Assembly: GCA_963522175.1 (NCBI GenBank) | Contig: CAUQXC010000009.1 | Location: forward strand, 4,113 to 68,112 | Source of the DNA: CAKAHY01 sp963522175 | Lineage (GTDB): Bacteria; Bacillota; Clostridia; Lachnospirales; Lachnospiraceae | Direction: 5' to 3' | Length of the DNA: 64,000 bases | Part shown: positions 27,116 through 34,758 of the stretch, piece by piece | How positions within the stretch are numbered: position 1 is the stretch's first letter | How the letters are laid out: every line of letters begins with the position of its first letter | Program-made: the position numbers and the translations under genes | Notes under the pieces: generated by a model | The model's input: only the letters and a program-made list of their open reading frames with translations | Told to the model about the DNA's origin: nothing | Database searches by the model: none

Positions 27116-27973
27116 ATGTCAAATCCTATTATGTATAATAATGCAAACAATAAACAAAGCTTTTCGGTTTTGATGTCCGTATACGCAAAAGAAAATGCGG
27201 AGTTTTTTTCGCTTTCCCTAAAAAGTATTTTAGATGAACAGACAAGAAAGGCGGATGAGTTCGTCCTTGTTTGTGACGGGGCTTTGGGGGAGGAGCTTGA
27301 AGAAGTGATAAAGGTTTACGAGCTCAAATACCCTGATATATTAAAGGTGTACCGTCTCAAAGGAAACGGGGGACTCGGAAATGCCCTGAATTACGGATTA
27401 AAGAAATGTAGCTGTGAAATAGTTGTACGTGCCGACAGCGATGATGTTTGTGCGAAGGACAGATTTGAATTACAGCTTGAGTATATGGAAAAGCATCCCG
27501 AAACGGCAGTTTTAAGCTCATATATAGATGAGTTCGAGTCCGATTTTAAGAGACCCGAAAGAATCAAAAAAATGCCCCTTACACATGAAGAACTGTATAA
27601 GTGGGCGAAGTTCAGAAACCCCATAAACCACATGGCGGCGGTGTTCAGAAAAAGTGTGATTTTAAAGCTCGGTTCATACAGACATTTTCCTTATGCGGAG
27701 GATTATGAGCTATGGACAAGAGCACTTGTACAGGGCTACAGAATTGCCAATATTCCTAAGGTTTTGGTGCATGCACGCGTGGGAAACGGTATGGCTGAGC
27801 GCAGAGGAAAAAAGGAGTATATAAAAAGCTGCAGGCATATATACAGGTATATGCTTGAAAACGGAATGATTAACTCTTTTGAGTTTACAAGAAATATGTT
27901 TGTTGTAAATGTATTTGTTTTTATACCGAGTGGACTCAGGGAAGCCGTATATAAGGGACTGCTCAGAAGATAA
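27116..27973 (+). CDS. GT2 glycosyltransferase (AmsE-like)
   Basis: This 285-residue GT-A enzyme has VLMSVYAKENAEFFSLSLKS at its start and the metal-binding VVRADSDDV near residue 105, with D-S-D as the DxD motif. A PYAEDYELWTRAL segment follows, where the catalytic Asp is expected. This pattern is close to amylovoran AmsE-type GT2 enzymes. GGAGGT precedes ATG 27116. It closes the first locus and may have its own promoter. Confidence 0.85.
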   Translation: MSNPIMYNNANNKQSFSVLMSVYAKENAEFFSLSLKSILDEQTRKADEFVLVCDGALGEELEEVIKVYELKYPDILKVYRLKGNGGLGNALNYGLKKCSCEIVVRADSDDVCAKDRFELQLEYMEKHPETAVLSSYIDEFESDFKRPERIKKMPLTHEELYKWAKFRNPINHMAAVFRKSVILKLGSYRHFPYAEDYELWTRALVQGYRIANIPKVLVHARVGNGMAERRGKKEYIKSCRHIYRYMLENGMINSFEFTRNMFVVNVFVFIPSGLREAVYKGLLRR

Positions 27974-27980
27974 GTCGTAC

Positions 27981-28009
27981 TTGCCAGTTTTATCAGTTTT
28001 TGGTACTAT
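27981..28009 (+). promoter_or_regulatory. sigma-A-like promoter of trpS
   Basis: TTGCCA (27981-27986) and TACTAT (28004-28009) are 17 bp apart. Transcription would start near 28016, just before a hairpin with a T-run. Confidence 0.5.
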
Positions 28010-28024
28010 ATGATATATACTTAT

Positions 28025-28057
28025 GCCAATATCCGTTTCATAGGTATTGGCTTTTTT
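28025..28057 (+). terminator. hairpin with T-run before trpS
   Basis: GCCAATA (28025-28031) pairs with TATTGGC (28045-28051), with two more G-C pairs inside, and six T residues follow. It either ends the upstream capsule transcript or attenuates transcripts starting at 28016. Confidence 0.7.
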
Positions 28058-28081
28058 AAATACTTAAGAAAGGCAGAAAAT

Positions 28082-29167
28082 ATGAGTAAGATTATACTTA
28101 CAGGTGACAGACCGACAGGAAGACTGCATGTCGGGCACTATGTGGGGTCATTAAAAAGAAGAGTGGAATTGCAAAATTCCGGTGAGTACGACAAGACTAT
28201 GATTATGATAGCCGATGCTCAGGCACTTACGGACAATATAGATAATCCCGAAAAAATCAGAGAAAATATAATAGAGGTTGCACTTGATTATTTAAGTGCG
28301 GGCATTGACCCTACAAAATCCACTATTTTTATACAGTCAATGATACCCGAGCTTTGCGAGCTGACATTTTATTATATGGACTTGGTAACTCTTGCAAGGC
28401 TTGAAAGAAATCCTACCGTAAAAACGGAAATTAAAATGCGTAATTTTGAGTCCAGTATACCGGTGGGTTTTTTGACGTATCCTATTTCTCAGGCTGCTGA
28501 TATAAGCGCATTTAAGGCTACTACAGTTCCGGTGGGTGAGGACCAGCTTCCTATGATAGAGCAGTGCAGGGAGATAGTAAGAAGATTCAATTCCACGTAT
28601 TCCGAAGTTTTGGTGGAGCCGGACGCTCTTATACCTGAAAATAAGGCTTGTCTCAGACTTCCGGGAGTGGACGGAAAGTCAAAAATGAGCAAGTCTCTGG
28701 GAAATTGTATATATCTTGCGGATACCCCGGAAACGGTAAGAGAGCAGATAATGAAGATGTATACGGATCCTTTGCATATCAAGGTTTCCGACCCGGGACA
28801 TTTGGAAGGCAATACGGCATTTATATATTTGGATGCATTTTCAAAAGCGGAGCATTTTGAGAGATATCTTCCGGAGTATGCAAACCTTGATGAACTTAAG
28901 GAGCATTACACAAGAGGCGGTCTCGGAGATGTAAAGGTAAAGAAATTTTTAAATGAAATCATGCAGGAGGAGCTTGAGCCTTTAAGAAAAAGAAGAGCGG
29001 AGTTCGAAAAAGATATTCCTTCCGTATATGAGATACTTAAAAAGGGTAGTGAAGAAGCAAGGGCTATAGCGGCACAAACCTTAAGTGAGGTTAAGGCGGC
29101 TATGAAAATAAACTATTTTGAAGATGCCGAGCTCATAAAAAGGCATACCGAAAAATATAAGGCTTAG
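28082..29167 (+). CDS. trpS: tryptophanyl-tRNA synthetase
   Basis: TrpS charges tRNA-Trp. The 361-residue class I synthetase has the HIGH-type signature HVGH at residues 16-19 and KMSKS at 201-205. The length is slightly longer than the common 330-340 residues. ATG 28082 is preceded by AAAGGCAG. A promoter and a T-run hairpin lie upstream, and luxS starts nine bases after the stop, so trpS, luxS and perhaps the sortase gene share a message. Confidence 0.95.
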   Translation: MSKIILTGDRPTGRLHVGHYVGSLKRRVELQNSGEYDKTMIMIADAQALTDNIDNPEKIRENIIEVALDYLSAGIDPTKSTIFIQSMIPELCELTFYYMDLVTLARLERNPTVKTEIKMRNFESSIPVGFLTYPISQAADISAFKATTVPVGEDQLPMIEQCREIVRRFNSTYSEVLVEPDALIPENKACLRLPGVDGKSKMSKSLGNCIYLADTPETVREQIMKMYTDPLHIKVSDPGHLEGNTAFIYLDAFSKAEHFERYLPEYANLDELKEHYTRGGLGDVKVKKFLNEIMQEELEPLRKRRAEFEKDIPSVYEILKKGSEEARAIAAQTLSEVKAAMKINYFEDAELIKRHTEKYKA

Positions 29168-29176
29168 GAGGAAGAT

Positions 29177-29656
29177 ATGGAGAAGATAGCAAGCTTTACG
29201 ATAGACCATTTAAAACTGCTTCCGGGAGTATATGTGTCACGAAAGGATCATATAGGAAAAGAAGTTATAACAACTTTTGACCTGCGTATGACAAGACCTA
29301 ATTTTGAGCCTGTGATGAATACGGCGGAAATGCATACTTTAGAGCATTTGATAGCCACATTTTTAAGAAACCATAAAGATTTTGGAGATAAGACTATATA
29401 TTTCGGACCTATGGGTTGCAGAACGGGCTTTTATCTTTTGCTTGCCGGAGATTTGGAATCCAAGGATGTTGTATCTTTGGTTACGGAGTGCTTTGAGTTT
29501 GCGAGAGATTTTGAGGGAGAGATTCCCGGAGCAAGTGCAAAGGACTGTGGAAACTTCAGAGATATGAACCTGCCTATGGCAAAATATCTGGCGGACAAAT
29601 ATTTGAAAGAGGTTTTGTATTCTATAGATGAAGAACGCCTTGTATATCCGGAATAA
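29177..29656 (+). CDS. luxS: S-ribosylhomocysteine lyase
   Basis: LuxS cleaves S-ribosylhomocysteine to homocysteine and the autoinducer-2 precursor DPD. The 159-residue protein has the metal-binding HTLEH motif at residues 53-57, the catalytic cysteine C81 in GPMGCRTG, and a third ligand C124 in the KDCGNFR segment. AGGAGGA lies just before ATG 29177. It serves the activated methyl cycle and possibly cell-to-cell signalling. Confidence 0.96.
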   Translation: MEKIASFTIDHLKLLPGVYVSRKDHIGKEVITTFDLRMTRPNFEPVMNTAEMHTLEHLIATFLRNHKDFGDKTIYFGPMGCRTGFYLLLAGDLESKDVVSLVTECFEFARDFEGEIPGASAKDCGNFRDMNLPMAKYLADKYLKEVLYSIDEERLVYPE

Positions 29657-29668
29657 TTCGATAAAATT

Positions 29669-30421
29669 ATGAAAAAATACAGAAAAAAAGTAATATCCGT
29701 ATTTGCATTATTTGCTATACTTGCAGGCAGTATCTGTTTTTACCTTTCGTTTAAGTACAACGGTTCTCCTTTGATGATGAATAATCAAAACAAAGAATTT
29801 TTTGTTGAAAATACTGAAAAAGAAGAGGAAGAGAACGTTCCTGAAGGAGTTACATATAAAAGTCCCATAAATTTCGAGGCGCTCAGAGAAAAAAACAAAG
29901 ATGTCATTGCATGGATTCGCATACCGGATACAAATATAGATTATCCTATAGTGTGGAAGGGGGACAATGAGTATTACTTATATCATAATTTTGAGGGAAA
30001 AGAGGCAAGAGGCGGAGCCATATTTTTGGATATGGACGACAAGCCGGATTTAAGCCTTAAACACAATATAGTATATGGGCATAACATGAAAAACAAATCC
30101 ATGTTTCAAAATATCACAAGATTTAAAGAAAAAGATTTCTTTGATAAAAACAGGGATATTTACATATATACGCCCGAGAAAGAATATCATTTGAAAACCA
30201 TAACCGCAATGTATACGGATGCAGGAGCGGATAAGAGGCAGACTCTTTTTGATGATGAAAAGGAGTTAAACGTCTATATGGATGAGATGACAAAACAGGC
30301 TTCGTTCAGAGAGCTGCCGAGTGGGGATATAGATAACTTATGGTCATTTATAACCTGCTCGTATGAATTTGACGATGCGAGAACGGTTCTGTATGCTTAT
30401 GAGGTAAAAGAGGGGCAATAG
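29669..30421 (+). CDS. class B sortase
   Basis: The 250-residue membrane-anchored transpeptidase has one N-terminal helix (about 7-26), then the sortase barrel. The active-site residues are visible: H138 in VYGHNM, C230 in the FITC segment, and R238 in DDARTVLY. The N-terminal motif RIPDTNIDYPI is typical of class B. The TLxTC motif is here SFITC, a small variation. It starts 12 bp after luxS with a poor ribosome site. No obvious sorting-signal substrate is encoded nearby. Confidence 0.87.
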   Translation: MKKYRKKVISVFALFAILAGSICFYLSFKYNGSPLMMNNQNKEFFVENTEKEEEENVPEGVTYKSPINFEALREKNKDVIAWIRIPDTNIDYPIVWKGDNEYYLYHNFEGKEARGGAIFLDMDDKPDLSLKHNIVYGHNMKNKSMFQNITRFKEKDFFDKNRDIYIYTPEKEYHLKTITAMYTDAGADKRQTLFDDEKELNVYMDEMTKQASFRELPSGDIDNLWSFITCSYEFDDARTVLYAYEVKEGQ

Positions 30422-30463
30422 GCATAGGACTTTATTATAAAATCAGTAAAGGAGAGTATTGGT

Positions 30464-31351
30464 ATGAAAGGTATTATTCTTGCGGGAGGAAGCGGAACGA
30501 GGCTGTATCCGCTTACAAAGGTTACTTCAAAACAGCTTTTACCTATATATGATAAGCCTATGATTTATTACCCTATATCGGTTCTTATGGATGCAGGGAT
30601 AAGAGATATACTTATTATTTCCACACCGCTTGACACACCGAGATTTAAAGATTTGTTGGGAGACGGAAATCAGTTCGGAATTAATTTGAGCTATGCGGTT
30701 CAGGAAAGTCCGGACGGACTTGCTCAGGCATTCATTATAGGAGAAGAGTTTATAGGTAAAGACAATGTTGCCATGATTTTGGGCGACAATATCTTCCATG
30801 GACACGGACTTAAGAAAAGGCTTGAAAATGCGGCTTCAAAAGAAAAGGGAGCTACGGTTTTCGGCTACTATGTCGATGATCCCGAAAGATTCGGTATAGT
30901 TGAATTCGACAAGCACGGAAAAGCAATATCCATAGAGGAAAAGCCGGAGAAACCGAAGTCCAACTACTGTGTGACGGGACTTTATTTCTATGACAACAGA
31001 GTTGTCGAGTATGCGAAAAATCTGAAGCCGTCAAAAAGAGGAGAGCTTGAAATAACGGACTTGAACAGAATATACCTTGAAAACGGAGAACTTGAGGTTA
31101 AACTTCTTGGACAGGGTTTTACATGGCTTGATACGGGAACTCATGAATCTCTGGTTGAGGCGACAAATTTTGTGCATACGGTTGAAACTCACCAGCACAG
31201 AAAGATAGCCTGCCTTGAAGAGATAGCTTATTTAAACGGTTGGATAGACAAGCAAAAGGTACTTGAAACCTATGAGGTTTTGAAGAAAAACCAATACGGA
31301 GCTTATTTAAAGGATGTTCTTGACGGGAAATATATAGATAAAATAAGTTGA
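30464..31351 (+). CDS. rfbA: glucose-1-phosphate thymidylyltransferase
   Basis: RfbA makes dTDP-glucose from dTTP and glucose-1-phosphate. The 295-residue product has GGSGTRLYPLT at residues 8-18, KQLLPIYDKPMIYYP, the EKPEKPKS segment and TWLDTGTHESL, all characteristic of the family. AAAGGAGAG precedes ATG 30464. It opens an rfbA-rfbB-rfbD-glmM run for dTDP-deoxyhexose. The rfbC epimerase normally found here is missing. Confidence 0.95.
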   Translation: MKGIILAGGSGTRLYPLTKVTSKQLLPIYDKPMIYYPISVLMDAGIRDILIISTPLDTPRFKDLLGDGNQFGINLSYAVQESPDGLAQAFIIGEEFIGKDNVAMILGDNIFHGHGLKKRLENAASKEKGATVFGYYVDDPERFGIVEFDKHGKAISIEEKPEKPKSNYCVTGLYFYDNRVVEYAKNLKPSKRGELEITDLNRIYLENGELEVKLLGQGFTWLDTGTHESLVEATNFVHTVETHQHRKIACLEEIAYLNGWIDKQKVLETYEVLKKNQYGAYLKDVLDGKYIDKIS

Positions 31352-31389
31352 TTTTAAAATTATTATAACTGTGAAAGCAAAGGAGTAAT

Positions 31390-32412
31390 ATGAAAATAAT
31401 TGTAACAGGCGGAGCCGGATTTATAGGCGGAAATTTTGTACATTATATGGTTAATAAATATCCCGAGGATATGATAATAAATTTGGATTTATTGACTTAT
31501 GCGGGAAATCTTGAAACACTTAAGCCGGTTGAAAATAAGCCTAATTATAAGTTTGTAAAGGGTGACATTGCCGACAGAGATTTCATTTTCAAGCTTTTTG
31601 AAGAGGAGAAGCCTGATGTTGTTATAAATTTTGCGGCGGAAAGTCATGTGGACAGATCCATAACGGATCCGGAAGCATTTGTAAGAACCAACGTTATAGG
31701 TACCACAACACTTTTGGATGCCTGCAAAAAATACGGTATAAAAAGATATCATCAGGTATCTACGGATGAGGTTTACGGAGACCTGCCTCTTGACAGACCG
31801 GACTTATTTTTTACCGAGGAAACACCGCTTCATACTTCAAGCCCTTATTCTTCGTCGAAGGCAAGCGCGGATCTGTTTGTAATGGCATACCACAGAACCT
31901 ACGGACTTCCCGTAACGGTTTCAAGATGTTCAAACAACTACGGACCTTATCATTTTCCGGAGAAGCTTATACCTCTTATAATAAGCAGAGCCTTGGCAAA
32001 TGAGGATCTGCCTGTTTACGGCACGGGAGAAAATGTAAGAGACTGGTTACATGTAAAGGATCACTGTGCGGCTATAGATTTGATAGTAAGAAACGGAAAA
32101 GTCGGCGAGGTTTATAATGTCGGAGGACATAACGAAAGAACAAACCTTGAAGTTGTAAAAACCATTTTGAAAGCGCTTAATAAGCCCGAGAGTCTCATTA
32201 AATTCGTTACCGACAGACCGGGACATGACAGGAGATATGCAATAGACCCTACAAAGCTTGAAACGGAGCTTGGTTGGAAGCCTGAATATAACTTTGATAC
32301 CGGAATTGCAATGACAATAGATTGGTATTTGAACAACAAAGACTGGTGGCAACATATAATAAGCGGTGAGTATACAAAGTATTTTGATAAGATGTACGGA
32401 GAGAGATTATAA
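31390..32412 (+). CDS. rfbB: dTDP-glucose 4,6-dehydratase
   Basis: The 340-residue extended SDR converts dTDP-glucose to dTDP-4-keto-6-deoxyglucose. Motifs are GGAGFIGGN at the NAD site, STDEVYGDL with the catalytic Asp-Glu pair, YSSSKAS with the Tyr-Lys pair, NNYGPYHFPEKLIP, and RPGHDRRYAID. AAAGGAG lies upstream. The stop overlaps the rfbD start by one base. Its product could feed rhamnose or, through the VioA-like enzyme, dTDP-4-amino-4,6-dideoxyglucose. Confidence 0.96.
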   Translation: MKIIVTGGAGFIGGNFVHYMVNKYPEDMIINLDLLTYAGNLETLKPVENKPNYKFVKGDIADRDFIFKLFEEEKPDVVINFAAESHVDRSITDPEAFVRTNVIGTTTLLDACKKYGIKRYHQVSTDEVYGDLPLDRPDLFFTEETPLHTSSPYSSSKASADLFVMAYHRTYGLPVTVSRCSNNYGPYHFPEKLIPLIISRALANEDLPVYGTGENVRDWLHVKDHCAAIDLIVRNGKVGEVYNVGGHNERTNLEVVKTILKALNKPESLIKFVTDRPGHDRRYAIDPTKLETELGWKPEYNFDTGIAMTIDWYLNNKDWWQHIISGEYTKYFDKMYGERL

Positions 32413-33284
32413 TGAGTATTTTAATCACCGGAGGAAAAGGACAGCTCGGTAAGGACCTTGCTAAAGAGCTCGCCGAAAGAGGTATAGAAAATATTCCTGT
32501 CGATATTGAAGAGATGGATATTACGGATGAAAAGGCGGTAAAGGAGTTTATAAGCTCCTGTGTAAAAGAAAGATCTCTTGATGCGGTAATACATTGTGCG
32601 GCATACACGGCTGTTGACAGGGCTGAGGATGAAGAAGAGCTTGCGCATAAGATAAATGCCGTCGGAACAAAAAATGTAGCTGAGGCGTGTAAGGAGAACA
32701 ATATAAAGCTTATGTACATAAGCACCGACTATGTTTTTGACGGAGAGGGTGAAAGACCTTGGCAACCGGATGATAAGCGGGCACCTTTAAATGTTTACGG
32801 TAAAACAAAATATGAAGGCGAGCTTTTTGTACAGCAGCTTGAAAAGTTCTTTACGGTACGTATTTCATGGGTTTTCGGACTTAACGGAAACAATTTTATA
32901 AAAACCATGCTTAAGCTCGGGAAAGAAAGAGATGAGCTTAATGTAGTAGACGATCAGATAGGTTCGCCTACCTACACCAAGGATTTGAGTGCTCTTTTAG
33001 CTGATATTATACAAACTGATAAATACGGTATTTATCATGCAAGTAACGAGGGGCTTTGCTCGTGGTACGAGTTTGCAAAGGAAATTTTTTCTCAGGCGGG
33101 ACTTAATGTTAAGCTTAATCCTGTGGACTCTTCGGCATTTCCTGTGAAAGCCAAAAGACCTCATAACAGCAGGATGGATAAATCAAAGCTTGTACAAAAC
33201 GGATTTAAACCTTTGCCGGATTGGAAGGATGCTTTGAGAAGATATATAGAAGAACTTAAAGAAAGCGGACAATATAATGGGTAA
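32412..33284 (+). CDS. rfbD: dTDP-4-dehydrorhamnose reductase
   Basis: The 290-residue SDR has the GGKGQLGKDL cofactor loop, STDYVFDGEG, YGKTKYEGE with the catalytic Tyr-Lys pair, and the C-terminal RPHNSRMDKSKL segment typical of RfbD. It reduces dTDP-4-keto-L-rhamnose to dTDP-L-rhamnose, so it needs an RfbC 3,5-epimerase that is not encoded in this window. The start overlaps rfbB by one base, and the 3' end overlaps glmM by eight bases. Confidence 0.94.
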   Translation: MSILITGGKGQLGKDLAKELAERGIENIPVDIEEMDITDEKAVKEFISSCVKERSLDAVIHCAAYTAVDRAEDEEELAHKINAVGTKNVAEACKENNIKLMYISTDYVFDGEGERPWQPDDKRAPLNVYGKTKYEGELFVQQLEKFFTVRISWVFGLNGNNFIKTMLKLGKERDELNVVDDQIGSPTYTKDLSALLADIIQTDKYGIYHASNEGLCSWYEFAKEIFSQAGLNVKLNPVDSSAFPVKAKRPHNSRMDKSKLVQNGFKPLPDWKDALRRYIEELKESGQYNG

Positions 33285-34635
33285 ATATTTCGGAACGGAC
33301 GGCTTTCGCGGTGAAGCGAATGTCGATTTGACAGTTGAACATGCATATAAAGTAGGTCGTTTTTTGGCTTGGTATTACGGGAAAAATCCGAAAGGCAAAA
33401 ACAGATGCAGAGTTGCAATAGGAAAGGATACGAGACGTTCAAGCTATATGTTTGAGTACGCTCTTGTCGCGGGACTTACGGCAAGCGGGGCTGACGTATA
33501 TCTTTTGCATGTAACTACTACACCGAGCGTTTCCTATGTTGTAAGAACGGAAGACTTTGATTGCGGCATTATGATAAGTGCCAGCCATAACCCGTATTAT
33601 GATAACGGTATAAAGATTATAAACGGAAAAGGCGAGAAGCTGGAAGAAGAAGTCATAGAAAGAATAGAAAGCTATATAGACGGCGAGGGAGCCGAACTTG
33701 AATTTGCCAAAGGTGCGGATATAGGAAGAACGACAGATTATTCCGCAGGCAGAAACAGGTACATAGGCTACCTCATTTCCGTTGCGACACGTTCCTTCAA
33801 AAACAGGAAGGTTGCACTTGACTGTGCAAACGGAAGCGCTTCAAGCATAGCTAAAAATGTATTTGATGCTTTGGGAGCTCAGACCTATGTTATAAATAAC
33901 AGCCCGGACGGGTTAAATATTAATGCTGATTGCGGAAGCACACACATAGAAAAGCTTTGCGAGTTTGTAAAGGAGAATAACTGTGATGTGGGCTTTGCTT
34001 ACGACGGAGATGCGGATCGCTGTCTTGCGGTAGATGAAAACGGTAAGGTAGTGGACGGAGACTTGATTTTGTATATTTGCGGAAAGTATATGAAAGAGAA
34101 CGGAAGTCTTAAAAACGAGACCATAGTAACGACAATAATGTCGAACTTCGGCTTATATAAGGCATTTGACAGAGAAGGCATAAAGTATGAAAAAACCGCT
34201 GTCGGTGATAAGTATGTTTACGAGAATATGCAGCAAAACGGGAACTGTCTCGGGGGCGAGCAGTCCGGTCATATAATTTTCAGTAAGCATGCGACGACAG
34301 GCGACGGAATACTGACCTCTCTCAAGATAATGGAAGTTATGCTTGAAAAGAAGGAGAGCCTTGCAAAGCTCGCCGGCGAGGTTGAAATATTCCCGCAAGT
34401 GCTTAAAAACGTCAGAGTTAAGGATAAAAATGAGGCTGAAAACAATGCGGCTGTATGTGAGGCGGTAGACAAGGTTACGAAGGAGCTTTTTGAAAACGGA
34501 AGAATCCTGCTTCGTGCAAGCGGAACTGAGCCTCTCATAAGAGTTATGGTGGAGGCAAAAACCTTGGAAGAGTGTGAAGACTATGTTGACAGGGTTATAG
34601 AAGTTATGAAAAATAATAATTTGCTGTCGGAGTAA
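33277..34635 (+). CDS. glmM: phosphoglucosamine mutase
   Basis: GlmM interconverts glucosamine-6-phosphate and glucosamine-1-phosphate for UDP-GlcNAc synthesis. The 452-residue protein has the phosphoserine loop SASHNP (residues 101-106), the metal loop DGDADRCL, the sugar-binding GEQSGHII and the phosphate-binding RASGTEPLIRV. The start overlaps rfbD by eight bases, implying coupled translation. A promoter and hairpin for leuA begin at its 3' end. A related phosphomannomutase is less likely because the GTDGFRG start fits GlmM. Confidence 0.94.
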   Translation: MGKYFGTDGFRGEANVDLTVEHAYKVGRFLAWYYGKNPKGKNRCRVAIGKDTRRSSYMFEYALVAGLTASGADVYLLHVTTTPSVSYVVRTEDFDCGIMISASHNPYYDNGIKIINGKGEKLEEEVIERIESYIDGEGAELEFAKGADIGRTTDYSAGRNRYIGYLISVATRSFKNRKVALDCANGSASSIAKNVFDALGAQTYVINNSPDGLNINADCGSTHIEKLCEFVKENNCDVGFAYDGDADRCLAVDENGKVVDGDLILYICGKYMKENGSLKNETIVTTIMSNFGLYKAFDREGIKYEKTAVGDKYVYENMQQNGNCLGGEQSGHIIFSKHATTGDGILTSLKIMEVMLEKKESLAKLAGEVEIFPQVLKNVRVKDKNEAENNAAVCEAVDKVTKELFENGRILLRASGTEPLIRVMVEAKTLEECEDYVDRVIEVMKNNNLLSE

Positions 34636-34649
34636 AGATTTGTTATAAT
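34621..34649 (+). promoter_or_regulatory. sigma-A-like promoter of leuA
   Basis: TTGCTG (34621-34626) and TATAAT (34644-34649) are 17 bp apart. The -35 box lies in the last codons of glmM, and transcription would begin near 34656. Confidence 0.55.
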
Positions 34650-34663
34650 ACAATGGATTTGAA

Positions 34664-34701
34664 GGTCTGCATTAGCCTGCCTAATGTCGGACCTTTATTT
34701 T
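34664..34701 (+). terminator. hairpin between glmM and leuA
   Basis: GGTC plus CATTAG (34664-34675) pair with CTAATG plus GGACC (34681-34693) around a small internal mismatch, and a T-rich tail (TTTATTTT) follows. It may end the glmM transcript or attenuate leuA. Confidence 0.6.
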
Positions 34702-34758
34702 ATGCTTGATAAGGATACATAATATTTAAAAATTAATTCGGGAAAGGGGAAATTAGAC

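Noticed and set aside
28010..28081. T-box leader for trpS
   Set aside because: The leader is only about 65 bases and lacks a recognisable T-box sequence; T-box leaders are usually far longer.
34653..34709. An 18-residue leader peptide before leuA with three Leu codons
   Set aside because: Its ATG lies at the predicted transcription start with no ribosome site, and the Leu codons are not adjacent.
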